A DNA stretch of 6,190 nucleotides from Chryseobacterium sp. (GCA_030146295.1 JASLCD010000055.1:1-6190); one strand, 5' to 3'; counted from the first letter of the stretch, positions 1-5,886 are shown. The notes: a model not told the origin generated them from the sequence alone. A program made the numbers and translations.

Positions 1-39
1 CCTTACTACGATCCGAATATCTACAAAAAAGAAGGTTAA
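1..39 (+). CDS. C-terminal end of an unidentified protein (partial)
   Basis: Frame 1 of the plus strand reads twelve codons, PYYDPNIYKKEG, and then TAA. I read it as the end of a gene that begins outside the window because a strong terminator follows 17 nt after the stop. Frame 2 also stops quickly, and frame 3 reads straight through the terminator hairpin, so neither is a better candidate. The tail is hydrophilic and rich in tyrosine and lysine. No family can be assigned from twelve residues. Confidence 0.6.
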   Translation, partial: PYYDPNIYKKEG

Positions 40-56
40 TTAATTGGTTATATAGT

Positions 57-96
57 AAAAAACCGATCAGACAATATGCTCTGATCGGTTTTTTTA
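57..96. terminator. Bidirectional rho-independent terminator
   Basis: The arms AACCGATCAG (61-70) and CTGATCGGTT (81-90) pair perfectly. Flanking A (57-60) and T (91-94) bases extend the stem, and the loop is about 8-10 nt. A run of eight T (89-96) follows on the plus strand, and six A (57-62) give the matching U-tract on the minus strand. It therefore suits both the plus-strand gene ending at 39 and the leftward gene run ending at 124, which converge here. Confidence 0.9.
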
Positions 97-123
97 TTTA
101 CTAACGATTAAAATTTCTTTTTT

Positions 124-561
124 CTAGTCGTGAATTGGAAGTACCAGAACAGGAATACTTGAACTTTTTGTAATTCCTTTGGTTAAGCTTCCCACGAATA
201 CATCATAGATTCCGCTTCTGCCGTGTGATCCCATCACAATATAATCTGCATTTTTTGCCTTTGCATGTTCCAGAATAATATCTTTGGCAAGTCCCTGTTT
301 TAAAAGGTGCTCGCAATCGATATCATGAGCAATGATTCTCTGCTCAATTTTATTAAGCTGTACCAGCTCTTCTCTGATTTCATTGGCTTCCACTTCCGGA
401 AAATATTGAAATCCCATATCGCCAATGGCAAAGCCGATATCTGATGGCGCTACATGGATAAGGTAAATTCTGCCGTTAAGCTGTTTTGCAAATTTTATGG
501 CACCGTCTACCAATTGGTCTGTCTTGTCCCCAAAATCTACGGGTACTACAATATTTATCAT
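124..561 (-). CDS. Universal stress protein (UspA family, single domain)
   Basis: A 145-residue cytoplasmic protein the size of one Usp domain. The N-terminal beta strand ends in VPVD (residues 6-9), where the Asp of ATP-binding Usps contacts adenine. The C-terminal nucleotide loop fits G-x2-G-x9-G-[ST] exactly (G111, G114, G124, S125) and is followed by the usual final strand SIPVLVLP (135-142). It should therefore belong to the ATP-binding branch; members typically act as dimers in stress, starvation or redox responses, but the specific role is not visible. The only plausible start is the ATG at 561, preceded by AGAGG three bases upstream. It is the last gene of the leftward run, 59 nt behind the FAH gene and directly before the bidirectional terminator. 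A near match to the -7 element (TATCTTTA, minus strand, 581-588) could give it its own promoter, but no clear -33 element accompanies it. Confidence 0.93.
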   Translation of the reverse strand: MINIVVPVDFGDKTDQLVDGAIKFAKQLNGRIYLIHVAPSDIGFAIGDMGFQYFPEVEANEIREELVQLNKIEQRIIAHDIDCEHLLKQGLAKDIILEHAKAKNADYIVMGSHGRSGIYDVFVGSLTKGITKSSSIPVLVLPIHD

Positions 562-620
562 AACCTCTAATTTTGTTACCTAAAGATAGGGAAAATTTGC
601 CAGACTCTGATGTTAAATAC

Positions 621-1226
621 TTATAATATTCGGATATCAAGGATTTTTTCCTCTTCAAGATAGGCTTCCAGAATGTCATTTTCTTCCACTTTTCCAACCC
701 CTTTTGGAGTTCCAGTGAAAATAAGGTCACCTACTCTTAATGTAAAATACTGAGAGGCGAAGGCAATAATGTCATCAAAATTGAACATCATATCCTTCGT
801 ATTACCATCCTGTACTTTCTCTTTGTTCTTTAACAATGAAAACTGAAGGGTCTCAAGGCTGAAGTTCTCCTTTTTAAAGAAACTGCTTACTACCGCAGAA
901 CCATCAAAACCTTTCGCTAGCTCCCATGGAAGCCCCTTAGATTTTAGCTCACTCTGAAGATCTCTCGCTGTGAAATCTATTCCCAGACCTATTTCCTCAT
1001 AATGCTTATTGGCCGTTTCTTTCTGGATATATTTTCCACCTTTGGAAATTTTCAATACCACTTCAAGCTCGTAGTGAATATCATTGGAAAATTCAGGAAT
1101 ATAAAAATCATTTCCTTTCAGAACCGCTGTATCCGGTTTCATAAAAATAACAGGATTCTCAGGAATTTCATTTCCTAATTCTTTCGCGTGTTCACTATAG
1201 TTTCTTCCGATGCAGATTATTTTCAT
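621..1226 (-). CDS. Fumarylacetoacetate hydrolase family protein, FAHD1-like (acylpyruvase/oxaloacetate decarboxylase type)
   Basis: A 201-residue protein consisting of the FAH catalytic domain alone, as in FAHD1/YcgM-type enzymes, which are shorter than true fumarylacetoacetase. Visible signatures are IGRNY at residues 6-10 with H13 and E16, spaced like the His-Glu catalytic pair of FAHD1; FMKP (28-31); the metal ligands E53 and E55 in HYELEVVL together with D84 in GIDFTARDLQ; K105 in AKGFDGSA; and FTGTPKGVG (170-178). Enzymes of this group use Mg2+ or Mn2+ to hydrolyse acylpyruvates or decarboxylate oxaloacetate. The exact substrate cannot be read from sequence, and no tyrosine catabolism genes lie nearby to suggest the FAA pathway. 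All expected active-site residues are present, so it should be active. The start is the ATG at 1226. It lies 57 nt behind the DUF2007 gene and 59 nt ahead of the usp gene on the same strand. Confidence 0.93.
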   Translation of the reverse strand: MKIICIGRNYSEHAKELGNEIPENPVIFMKPDTAVLKGNDFYIPEFSNDIHYELEVVLKISKGGKYIQKETANKHYEEIGLGIDFTARDLQSELKSKGLPWELAKGFDGSAVVSSFFKKENFSLETLQFSLLKNKEKVQDGNTKDMMFNFDDIIAFASQYFTLRVGDLIFTGTPKGVGKVEENDILEAYLEEEKILDIRIL

Positions 1227-1246
1227 AATTCTTTGAATATTTTAAA

Positions 1247-1275
1247 CCTGATTTGATACTTATAATATAATCAGG
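1247..1275 (-). other. Small hairpin between the DUF2007 and FAH genes
   Basis: CCTGATT (1247-1253) and AATCAGG (1269-1275) form a perfect 7-bp stem around a 15-nt AT-rich loop. In the direction of transcription (minus) it is followed by TTTAAAATATT, which is T-rich but not a continuous U-tract. It could weakly attenuate read-through from the DUF2007 gene into the FAH gene, or simply be a chance structure in AT-rich DNA. Confidence 0.3.
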
Positions 1276-1283
1276 GAGTCATT

Positions 1284-1706
1284 TTATCGTTTAAATTCAT
1301 TACCACAGTAATAACAGTGATATAGATTGGCCGGAATTTTTACAGGTAATCCCAAAAGCAGCACACTGATCCCGAATATTCCGCCAAGCTTTTCATCCTG
1401 GTAGATATGATTGGAACCACATTTCGGACATACAAAATCAAATTCAGGATTTTCAATGGTGTGTTCTACTTCCAGCGAATATTGTTCATTGTCTTTATAA
1501 TCCTGCAATACCTCTTTGGCTTTCTCAAGATCTTCTTCAAATACCTGAAGCTGTATCCCGCCAACAGCCTGTGAGAGCAGCCAGTCCGACTGGATCAGCT
1601 GTTCATTCGCAATAAAGCTGTTGATATCGTTTTCAGCCAAGATCTGTTTGTCCCTGTTAGCTTCAAGGGCAGTCTCATAAAATTTAAAACGAACCAGTTC
1701 AGACAT
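1284..1706 (-). CDS. DUF2007-type putative signal transducing protein with C-terminal zinc ribbon
   Basis: A 140-residue soluble protein in two parts. Residues 4-70 resemble the DUF2007 (putative signal transducing protein) fold: a ferredoxin-like pattern in which a strand (LVRFKFY) and a helix (ALEANRDKQILAENDI) are followed by SFIANE, an Ile/Leu-rich middle, GGIQLQVFEEDLEKAKEVL and a helix. A linker rich in Glu and Asn (72-90) leads to a zinc-ribbon pair, CPKCG (93-97) and CYYCG (131-135), separated by a hydrophobic stretch ISVLLLGLPVKIP (113-125). Proteins like this are common in Bacteroidetes, but their molecular role is unknown. The hydrophobic stretch is too short and proline-interrupted to be a confident membrane segment. 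The start ATG at 1706 follows the exonuclease stop codon by 2 nt, so the two are surely co-transcribed and translation may be coupled. The domain assignment comes from pattern recognition and is fairly sure; the function is not. Confidence 0.85.
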   Translation of the reverse strand: MSELVRFKFYETALEANRDKQILAENDINSFIANEQLIQSDWLLSQAVGGIQLQVFEEDLEKAKEVLQDYKDNEQYSLEVEHTIENPEFDFVCPKCGSNHIYQDEKLGGIFGISVLLLGLPVKIPANLYHCYYCGNEFKR

Positions 1707-1708
1707 TT

Positions 1709-2473
1709 TTAAAACCTGCTAGATAATTGAATCTTTGTAAAAACCTTTTTGGTATACAGTGGGAAATCAGCATTCTGAAGCCATCCGAAATACCCTAAAT
1801 CTTTTTGGAATACTGCTTTCACACCCTGGCCTTTGTATTTTCCAAAGTTGAAAACTTCCTCCATTTTTTCGTTATATCCTATAAATCCGGCAAGATCCGC
1901 ATTCTTATTATGGAATGTAAACTCACTTAACGGTGCGATCTCATTCGGAATATCATCGTATTTTCCCACCTGTGCATCCAGAACTTCAAAGGTTGCCATT
2001 ACATCAGCTTCTGCAGAATGTGCATTTTCCAATGTTTTTCCACAGTAAAACTGATAAGCGGCCCCTAAGTTTCTAGGTTCTTTTTTATGGAAAATAGTCT
2101 GTGCATCTACCAATCTGAATTTACTCAGATCAAAATCCATTCCTACCCTTAAAAGCTCTTCAGCCAAAAGCGGAACATCAAATCGGTTGGAATTAAATCC
2201 TCCCAGATCACTCCCGGTAATCATTTCCATGATTTTGGAAGCAATATCTCTGAAAGTAGGAGCATCTTTTACATCCTCATCATAAATTCCGTGGATCTCA
2301 CTGCTTTCTTTAGGAATAAGCATTTCCGGGTTGACACGCCATGTTTTGCTCTCTCTGGAGGCATCCGGATTTACCTTTAAGATACAGATTTCAACAATTC
2401 TGTCTTTTCCGATGTTGGTTCCTGTGGTTTCAAGGTCAAAAATACAAAGCGGTTTATGGAGTTTTAAATTCAT
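1709..2473 (-). CDS. 3'-5' exonuclease, DnaQ-like DEDDh family with ExoX-like C-terminal domain
   Basis: The RNase T/DnaQ exonuclease fold is complete. Numbering from an upstream ATG at 2482, the residues are D16 and E18 in FDLETTG, the ExoII motif with D102 (GFNSNRFDVPLL), and H155 and D160 in HSAEADVMAT. These four acids and the His bind two metal ions and mark the DEDDh subclass. Residues after about 196 (FIGYNEKMEEVFNFGKYKGQ, then DLGYFGWLQ) match the small ExoX-like/DUF3820 C-terminal module seen in many stand-alone bacterial exonucleases. No polymerase domain is present, so it is probably a free-standing DNA or RNA trimming or repair enzyme rather than the replicative proofreading subunit. 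I prefer the ATG at 2473 (protein begins MNLKLHKP, 254 residues). The ATG at 2482 adds only Met-Ile-Asn, and neither has a clear ribosome binding site. It lies 83 nt downstream of pssA and 2 nt before the DUF2007 gene. Confidence 0.92.
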   Translation of the reverse strand: MNLKLHKPLCIFDLETTGTNIGKDRIVEICILKVNPDASRESKTWRVNPEMLIPKESSEIHGIYDEDVKDAPTFRDIASKIMEMITGSDLGGFNSNRFDVPLLAEELLRVGMDFDLSKFRLVDAQTIFHKKEPRNLGAAYQFYCGKTLENAHSAEADVMATFEVLDAQVGKYDDIPNEIAPLSEFTFHNKNADLAGFIGYNEKMEEVFNFGKYKGQGVKAVFQKDLGYFGWLQNADFPLYTKKVFTKIQLSSRF

Positions 2474-2510
2474 GTTGATCATTAATAATTTGAAAATGTG
2501 TTAATTTTGA

Positions 2511-2545
2511 ATATGAAAGCAATCTGTTTAACAGGGGTTTCATAT
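2511..2545. repeat. Imperfect inverted repeat in the pssA-exonuclease intergenic region
   Basis: ATATGAAA (2511-2518) and TTTCATAT (2538-2545) are perfect 8-bp inverted arms. Inside them CTGT (2524-2527) and ACAG (2531-2534) pair around a 3-nt loop, with an internal bulge between the two stems. No U-tract follows on either strand, so it is not a classical terminator. On the minus strand it would sit in the transcript between pssA and the exonuclease gene, where it could act as a processing or stability element. On DNA it could be an operator. Confidence 0.45.
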
Positions 2546-2556
2546 ATATCTGAGGT

Positions 2557-3270
2557 CTATTTTAATTGTCCCTGAAAAACAAGAGACACTGCTATATAAT
2601 AAATAACAAGCATTGGAATTCCTACTACCTGAAATAAGGCAAGAATAGCAATACCTCCTACAAGTAATACAACTTTAGGATAATTGTCTTTTAATTGTTT
2701 GGATTTGAACTTCATTGCCATCATTTTAATCGGGCTGATGAGAAGCCATGACATAAGAAGCGTCAGAAGAATCAGGAGAAGCTCATTGTTGAATAAAAAG
2801 CTAAAAGTTCCGGTTTCTTTAAATGCATAATAAAGACCAAACAGCAAAACAGTATTGGTAGGTGTGTTCAATCCTTTGAAATAATAACGCTGCTCTTCAT
2901 CAAGGTTGAAGATGGCCAGTCTCAGGCAGGAAAATAAGGTAACGATCAATCCAAGATATTTGATTTCGAACGGAAAATGAATTCCAAGCAGTTCCGCGCC
3001 AAAAGGCTCAAGTGCTTTATACATAGTAAGTCCCGGGATCAATCCAAAGCTTACCATATCCGCAAGAGAATCAAGCTGAAGTCCCAGGTTGGAGTTTGAT
3101 TTTAAAGCTCTGGCTACAAAGCCGTCAAAAAAATCAAAAATGGCAGAGAGAATCAGGCAGATCGCCGTAGTCTGATAGTCTCCTAAAATTAAATGTATTG
3201 CTCCTATACAACCTGCAAATAAATTAGCCAGGGTTAAGGCGTTGGCCAGATTATTCTTTATAAAATTCAT
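2557..3270 (-). CDS. pssA: CDP-diacylglycerol--serine O-phosphatidyltransferase (phosphatidylserine synthase)
   Basis: An integral membrane enzyme that transfers serine onto CDP-diacylglycerol, the first step toward phosphatidylethanolamine. Counting from the ATG at 3270 (237 residues), the CDP-alcohol phosphotransferase signature is complete: D46, D49-G50, A53-R54, eight residues, G63, D67 and D71. The later RLAIFNLD (117-124) and FKGLNTPTN (131-139) segments are characteristic of the PssA subgroup rather than of PgsA or cardiolipin synthase. Several hydrophobic helices flank these motifs. A GTG at 3276 in the same frame adds two residues, but it overlaps the last base of the promoter element TAATTTTG, so I choose the ATG. 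The gene opens the leftward run and is divergent from the LTA-synthase-like gene, with 89 bp between the two start codons. Confidence 0.94.
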   Translation of the reverse strand: MNFIKNNLANALTLANLFAGCIGAIHLILGDYQTTAICLILSAIFDFFDGFVARALKSNSNLGLQLDSLADMVSFGLIPGLTMYKALEPFGAELLGIHFPFEIKYLGLIVTLFSCLRLAIFNLDEEQRYYFKGLNTPTNTVLLFGLYYAFKETGTFSFLFNNELLLILLTLLMSWLLISPIKMMAMKFKSKQLKDNYPKVVLLVGGIAILALFQVVGIPMLVIYYIAVSLVFQGQLK

Positions 3271-3275
3271 AACCA

Positions 3276-3308
3276 CAAAATTACAGTTTTTAAAAATTCT
3301 AACTCAAA
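3276..3308 (-). promoter_or_regulatory. Bacteroidetes-type promoter of pssA
   Basis: On the minus strand TTTG (3305-3308) is followed after 21 nt by TAATTTTG (3276-3283), an exact match to the TAnnTTTG -7 element used by the primary sigma factor of Bacteroidetes. The element ends only 5 nt before the pssA ATG at 3270, so transcription would start at or very near the start codon. It likely drives the whole leftward run. Confidence 0.6.
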
Positions 3309-3347
3309 ATAATCTGCACTAAAAAATGCATTAAAGCGATTTTGATG

Positions 3348-3355
3348 TAAATTTG
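3348..3355 (+). promoter_or_regulatory. -7 promoter element of the LTA-synthase-like gene
   Basis: TAAATTTG exactly matches TAnnTTTG and is separated from the ATG at 3360 by only TCCC. No convincing TTG-type -33 element lies 19-21 nt upstream, so the promoter may be weak or need an activator. As for pssA, the predicted transcription start falls on or next to the start codon. Confidence 0.5.
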
Positions 3356-3359
3356 TCCC

Positions 3360-5288
3360 ATGAAATTTTTAAAAGGATTTAGAAAACAGGAAGTTCTGGC
3401 ACTAGTTTACAGGATTTTTTTAGCCTATTTTTTTTACCAGATTGCCAGACTGTTATTCTGGTATTTTAATAAAGATCTGATTAAAGTTGACTCTGTTTCA
3501 GAATATATAAAGCTGGCCTTCCATGGTACAGCTTTCGATACCACTGCCATTTTATATGTCAATGCATTATTTATACTCCTTAGTCTGCTGCCTTTGGTAA
3601 TCAATACGAAAAAGGTTTTTCAGAAAATTCTTTTCTGGCTTTATTTTGTCACCAACGGGATAGCTTATGCAATGAATTTCGGGGATTTTATTTACTATAA
3701 ATTTTCGCAGGCAAGGCTTACTTCAGCAGTATTTCAGGTAGCTGAACATGAATCCAATGTTTCTCAAACCCTGATGATCTCTGTGGGAGAGCATCCTTTT
3801 GTGCTGATTTGGTTTGTTGTCCTGATGATGTTGTGGGTTTTCCTTTATAAAAGGGTGAAAGTGGAGGAGGTGAAACCTTTGAAACTGCTTCCCTATTTTA
3901 TTACGTCCATTCTTACCCTGTGCATCACTGCGGTACTGGTCGTAGGAGGAATCAGAGGAGATTTCAAGCACAGTACAAGACCGATCAATATGGTAGATGC
4001 TACCCGTTTTGTAACAAATCCATTGCAGGGAAATATGGTGCTCAACAGTACATTTTCCTTTTTCAGAACTTTAAATACCAACAATTTTAAGGAAGTTCAT
4101 TTCGTAGATAAAAAATATATTGACGAAAATGTACAGCCTTATAAAGTATATGACAGAAAAGTAGAAAACCGTCCCAATATTGTTATTTTTATTGTAGAGT
4201 CCTTCGGGAGAGAATATTCCGGAGCTTTTAATAAAGATAAAGATATTAAAGATTACGTTTCTTACACGCCGTTTATGGACAGCCTGGCAACCCAGAGTCT
4301 TATTTTTCCCAATACTTTTGCAAATGGAAGACAATCAATTCATGGGATGAGCAGTGTATTGGCCGGAATTCCGAGTCTTACCGATGCCTTTACCGGGTCA
4401 CCCTATTCCAATCAGAAAATTCAGTCTATTGTGTCTGTTTGTAATGATCTGGGTTATGATACTTCTTTTTATCATGGAGCACCCAATGGTTCTATGGGAT
4501 TCCTTGGTTTCGGAAATATTTTAGGATTTAAACATTATTTCGGAAAAACAGAATACAACCATGATGAAGACTTCGATGGAATGTGGGCAATCTGGGACGA
4601 GCCTTTCCTTCAGTATTTCGCTAAGAATGTTGGAAAGAAACAACCTTTTATGACCACTGTATTTACAGCATCATCGCATCATCCTTTTAAAATCCCTGAA
4701 AAATATAACGGTAAATTTAAAAAAGGGAAAATTGAAATCCATGAACCGATGCAGTATACGGATTATGCCATCAAACAATATTTTGAAACCGCAAAAAAAC
4801 AGCCGTGGTATAACAATACCATCTTTGTTTTCACAGGAGATCACACCAATCAGGTGTATTATCCGGAATATGAAAGAGCGATGAACCGTTACGCCGTTCC
4901 ATTGGTTTTCTATTCTCCGAATCCTGCTTATCAGCTCAAAGGAGTCAGTCAGGAAATAGCACAGCAGGCAGATATATATCCTACATTGGCAGATCTTATC
5001 GGATACAATAAACCTATCAGAAGCTGGGGCAGAAGTTTGGTAAGTGATAAAAAGTATCCTTTCATAGTTGTAAATTCTGATGGAAGTACAGATCAGTTCA
5101 TGATCGGAAATTATATTTACCGTTTTGATGGAAAAGAAATTATCGGAGTCTATGATAAATCTGATTTGAGCCTTGAAAAAAATATCATGAATGAAGCTAA
5201 AAATCCTGAAGTTGAAGCCGGAAAGAAAACAGCAAAAGCTTGGTATCAGGATTATATGGATAGAGTAATTAACAGAAAGCTATATTAA
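3360..5288 (+). CDS. LTA synthase family / sulfatase-fold envelope phosphotransferase, membrane-anchored
   Basis: A 642-residue protein with the LtaS/OpgB architecture. About five N-terminal membrane helices (near residues 12-36, 59-81, 86-108, 145-163 and 175-197) are followed by a periplasmic alkaline-phosphatase-superfamily (sulfatase) domain from about 272 to 600. Likely catalytic and metal residues are E280 in NIVIFIVESFGRE, the nucleophile region NGRQSIHGM with S326, H440/H441 in SSHHPF, and D494-H495 in FTGDHTNQ. Gram-negative relatives move phosphoglycerol or phosphoethanolamine from membrane phospholipids to periplasmic glucans, LPS or other envelope polymers. True lipoteichoic acid is not expected here, so the acceptor is unknown. 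The family nucleophile is usually Thr, and here a Ser stands in the corresponding place. The start at 3360 is the only reasonable ATG. The gene is divergent from pssA, whose pathway leads to phosphatidylethanolamine, a possible head-group donor. It appears monocistronic. Confidence 0.9.
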   Translation: MKFLKGFRKQEVLALVYRIFLAYFFYQIARLLFWYFNKDLIKVDSVSEYIKLAFHGTAFDTTAILYVNALFILLSLLPLVINTKKVFQKILFWLYFVTNGIAYAMNFGDFIYYKFSQARLTSAVFQVAEHESNVSQTLMISVGEHPFVLIWFVVLMMLWVFLYKRVKVEEVKPLKLLPYFITSILTLCITAVLVVGGIRGDFKHSTRPINMVDATRFVTNPLQGNMVLNSTFSFFRTLNTNNFKEVHFVDKKYIDENVQPYKVYDRKVENRPNIVIFIVESFGREYSGAFNKDKDIKDYVSYTPFMDSLATQSLIFPNTFANGRQSIHGMSSVLAGIPSLTDAFTGSPYSNQKIQSIVSVCNDLGYDTSFYHGAPNGSMGFLGFGNILGFKHYFGKTEYNHDEDFDGMWAIWDEPFLQYFAKNVGKKQPFMTTVFTASSHHPFKIPEKYNGKFKKGKIEIHEPMQYTDYAIKQYFETAKKQPWYNNTIFVFTGDHTNQVYYPEYERAMNRYAVPLVFYSPNPAYQLKGVSQEIAQQADIYPTLADLIGYNKPIRSWGRSLVSDKKYPFIVVNSDGSTDQFMIGNYIYRFDGKEIIGVYDKSDLSLEKNIMNEAKNPEVEAGKKTAKAWYQDYMDRVINRKLY

Positions 5289-5293
5289 GCTAG

Positions 5294-5348
5294 AAAATAG
5301 AAAAGCAGACTGATTTTAAAATCGGTATTTGAGCAGCTTTGCTATTTT
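5294..5348 (+). terminator. Long imperfect hairpin after the LTA-synthase-like gene (possible terminator or 3' UTR structure)
   Basis: AAAATAG (5294-5300) pairs with CTATTTT (5342-5348), and after one mismatch AAAGC (5302-5306) pairs with GCTTT (5336-5340). At the tip ACTGATT (5309-5315) pairs with AATCGGT (5320-5326), including one G-U pair, around a TTAA loop. The structure begins 5 nt after the stop codon. The bases after it (ACTTTTC) are only mildly T-rich, so termination is likely but not certain. Confidence 0.45.
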
Positions 5349-5387
5349 ACTTTTCATGAGCTCTTTATGCTTTGTATAACAAAAGTT

Positions 5388-5416
5388 TTTGTTCATTGAA
5401 AATTAATTTATATTTT
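5388..5416 (+). promoter_or_regulatory. Candidate promoter of the DUF2147 gene
   Basis: TTTG (5388-5391) and, 17 nt later, TATATTTT (5409-5416, seven of eight bases of TAnnTTTG) would start transcription about 45 nt before the ATG at 5467. The leader then ends in an A-rich stretch (5441-5466) with no Shine-Dalgarno, as is usual in Bacteroidetes. A short AT-rich hairpin (AACAAAA 5378-5384 with TTTTGTT 5387-5393) overlaps the -33 position. Spacing and match are imperfect. Confidence 0.35.
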
Positions 5417-5466
5417 TATCAATACGTAGATAAGAATATTGTATTAAAATTAAAACTATAAGAAAT

Positions 5467-5886
5467 ATGAAAAAAATATTGTTAACGTTTGCGCTTTCTC
5501 TATGTGGAGTACTTACATTCGCACAGATAGAAGGTAAGTGGAAAACGATAGATGATGAGACAAAACAGGCAAAATCTATTGTTGAAGTGTACAAAAAATC
5601 AGACGGGAAATATTACGGAAAAGTTTCTCAGTTATTGATAAAGCCTGCTGATCCGAACTGTACGCTTTGTAAGGATGACAGAAAAGGAAAACCAATTTTA
5701 GGATTGGAAATCATCAGAGGACTGAAAAAAGACGGTGATGAGTTTACAGGAGGAACCATTACGGACCCTAAAACAGGAAAAACATACAAATGTACCATTA
5801 CAAGAAGCGGTGATAAACTGAACGTAAGAGGTTACTTAGGATTATCTTTATTAGGAAGAACCCAGGTTTGGGAGAAAGCTAATTAA
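5467..5886 (+). CDS. Secreted DUF2147 domain-containing protein
   Basis: A 139-residue exported protein. Residues 1-19 form a typical Sec signal peptide (MKK, hydrophobic core ILLTFALSLCGVLTF, then Ala), with probable cleavage before Q20. The cysteine at 13 is inside the core and is not in a lipobox, so it is not a lipoprotein. The mature part is a single DUF2147 domain: GKWKTIDDETK (23-33), the strand pair SIVEVYKKSDGKYYGKV (37-53), CTLC (65-68), GKPILGLEI (74-82), the turn GGTITDPKTGKTYKC (95-109) and LNVRGYLG followed by the end GRTQVWEK. The family is widespread in Gram-negative bacteria as a small beta-rich periplasmic protein; its biochemical role is not established. The three mature cysteines (C65, C68, C109) could hold a disulfide or bind a metal. 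The gene stands alone, with its own candidate promoter and strong terminator. Confidence 0.92.
   Translation: MKKILLTFALSLCGVLTFAQIEGKWKTIDDETKQAKSIVEVYKKSDGKYYGKVSQLLIKPADPNCTLCKDDRKGKPILGLEIIRGLKKDGDEFTGGTITDPKTGKTYKCTITRSGDKLNVRGYLGLSLLGRTQVWEKAN

Noticed and set aside
476..730. Minus-strand frame of 84 codons bridging the usp and FAH genes
   Set aside because: It overlaps the ends of two recognised proteins in another frame and matches no family.
1833..2048. Plus-strand open frame of 71 codons inside the exonuclease gene
   Set aside because: It lies entirely antisense to a well-supported conserved protein, has no promoter or recognisable motif, and its composition is that of a shadow frame.
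2437..2444. TATTTTTG on the minus strand within the exonuclease N-terminus
   Set aside because: It matches the -7 element but lies inside the codons of the conserved catalytic IFDLE segment, and there is no gene start just downstream.
3271..3276. GTG at 3276 as the pssA start
   Set aside because: It overlaps the promoter element, is a rarer start codon, and adds only two residues before a good ATG.
3723..4334. Three overlapping minus-strand open frames within the LTA-synthase-like gene
   Set aside because: They are antisense to a complete conserved enzyme, have no family resemblance and overlap one another in different frames.
5403..5594. Minus-strand frame of 63 codons opposite the DUF2147 start
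   Set aside because: It overlaps the signal-peptide region of a supported gene in antisense and runs into AT-rich promoter DNA.
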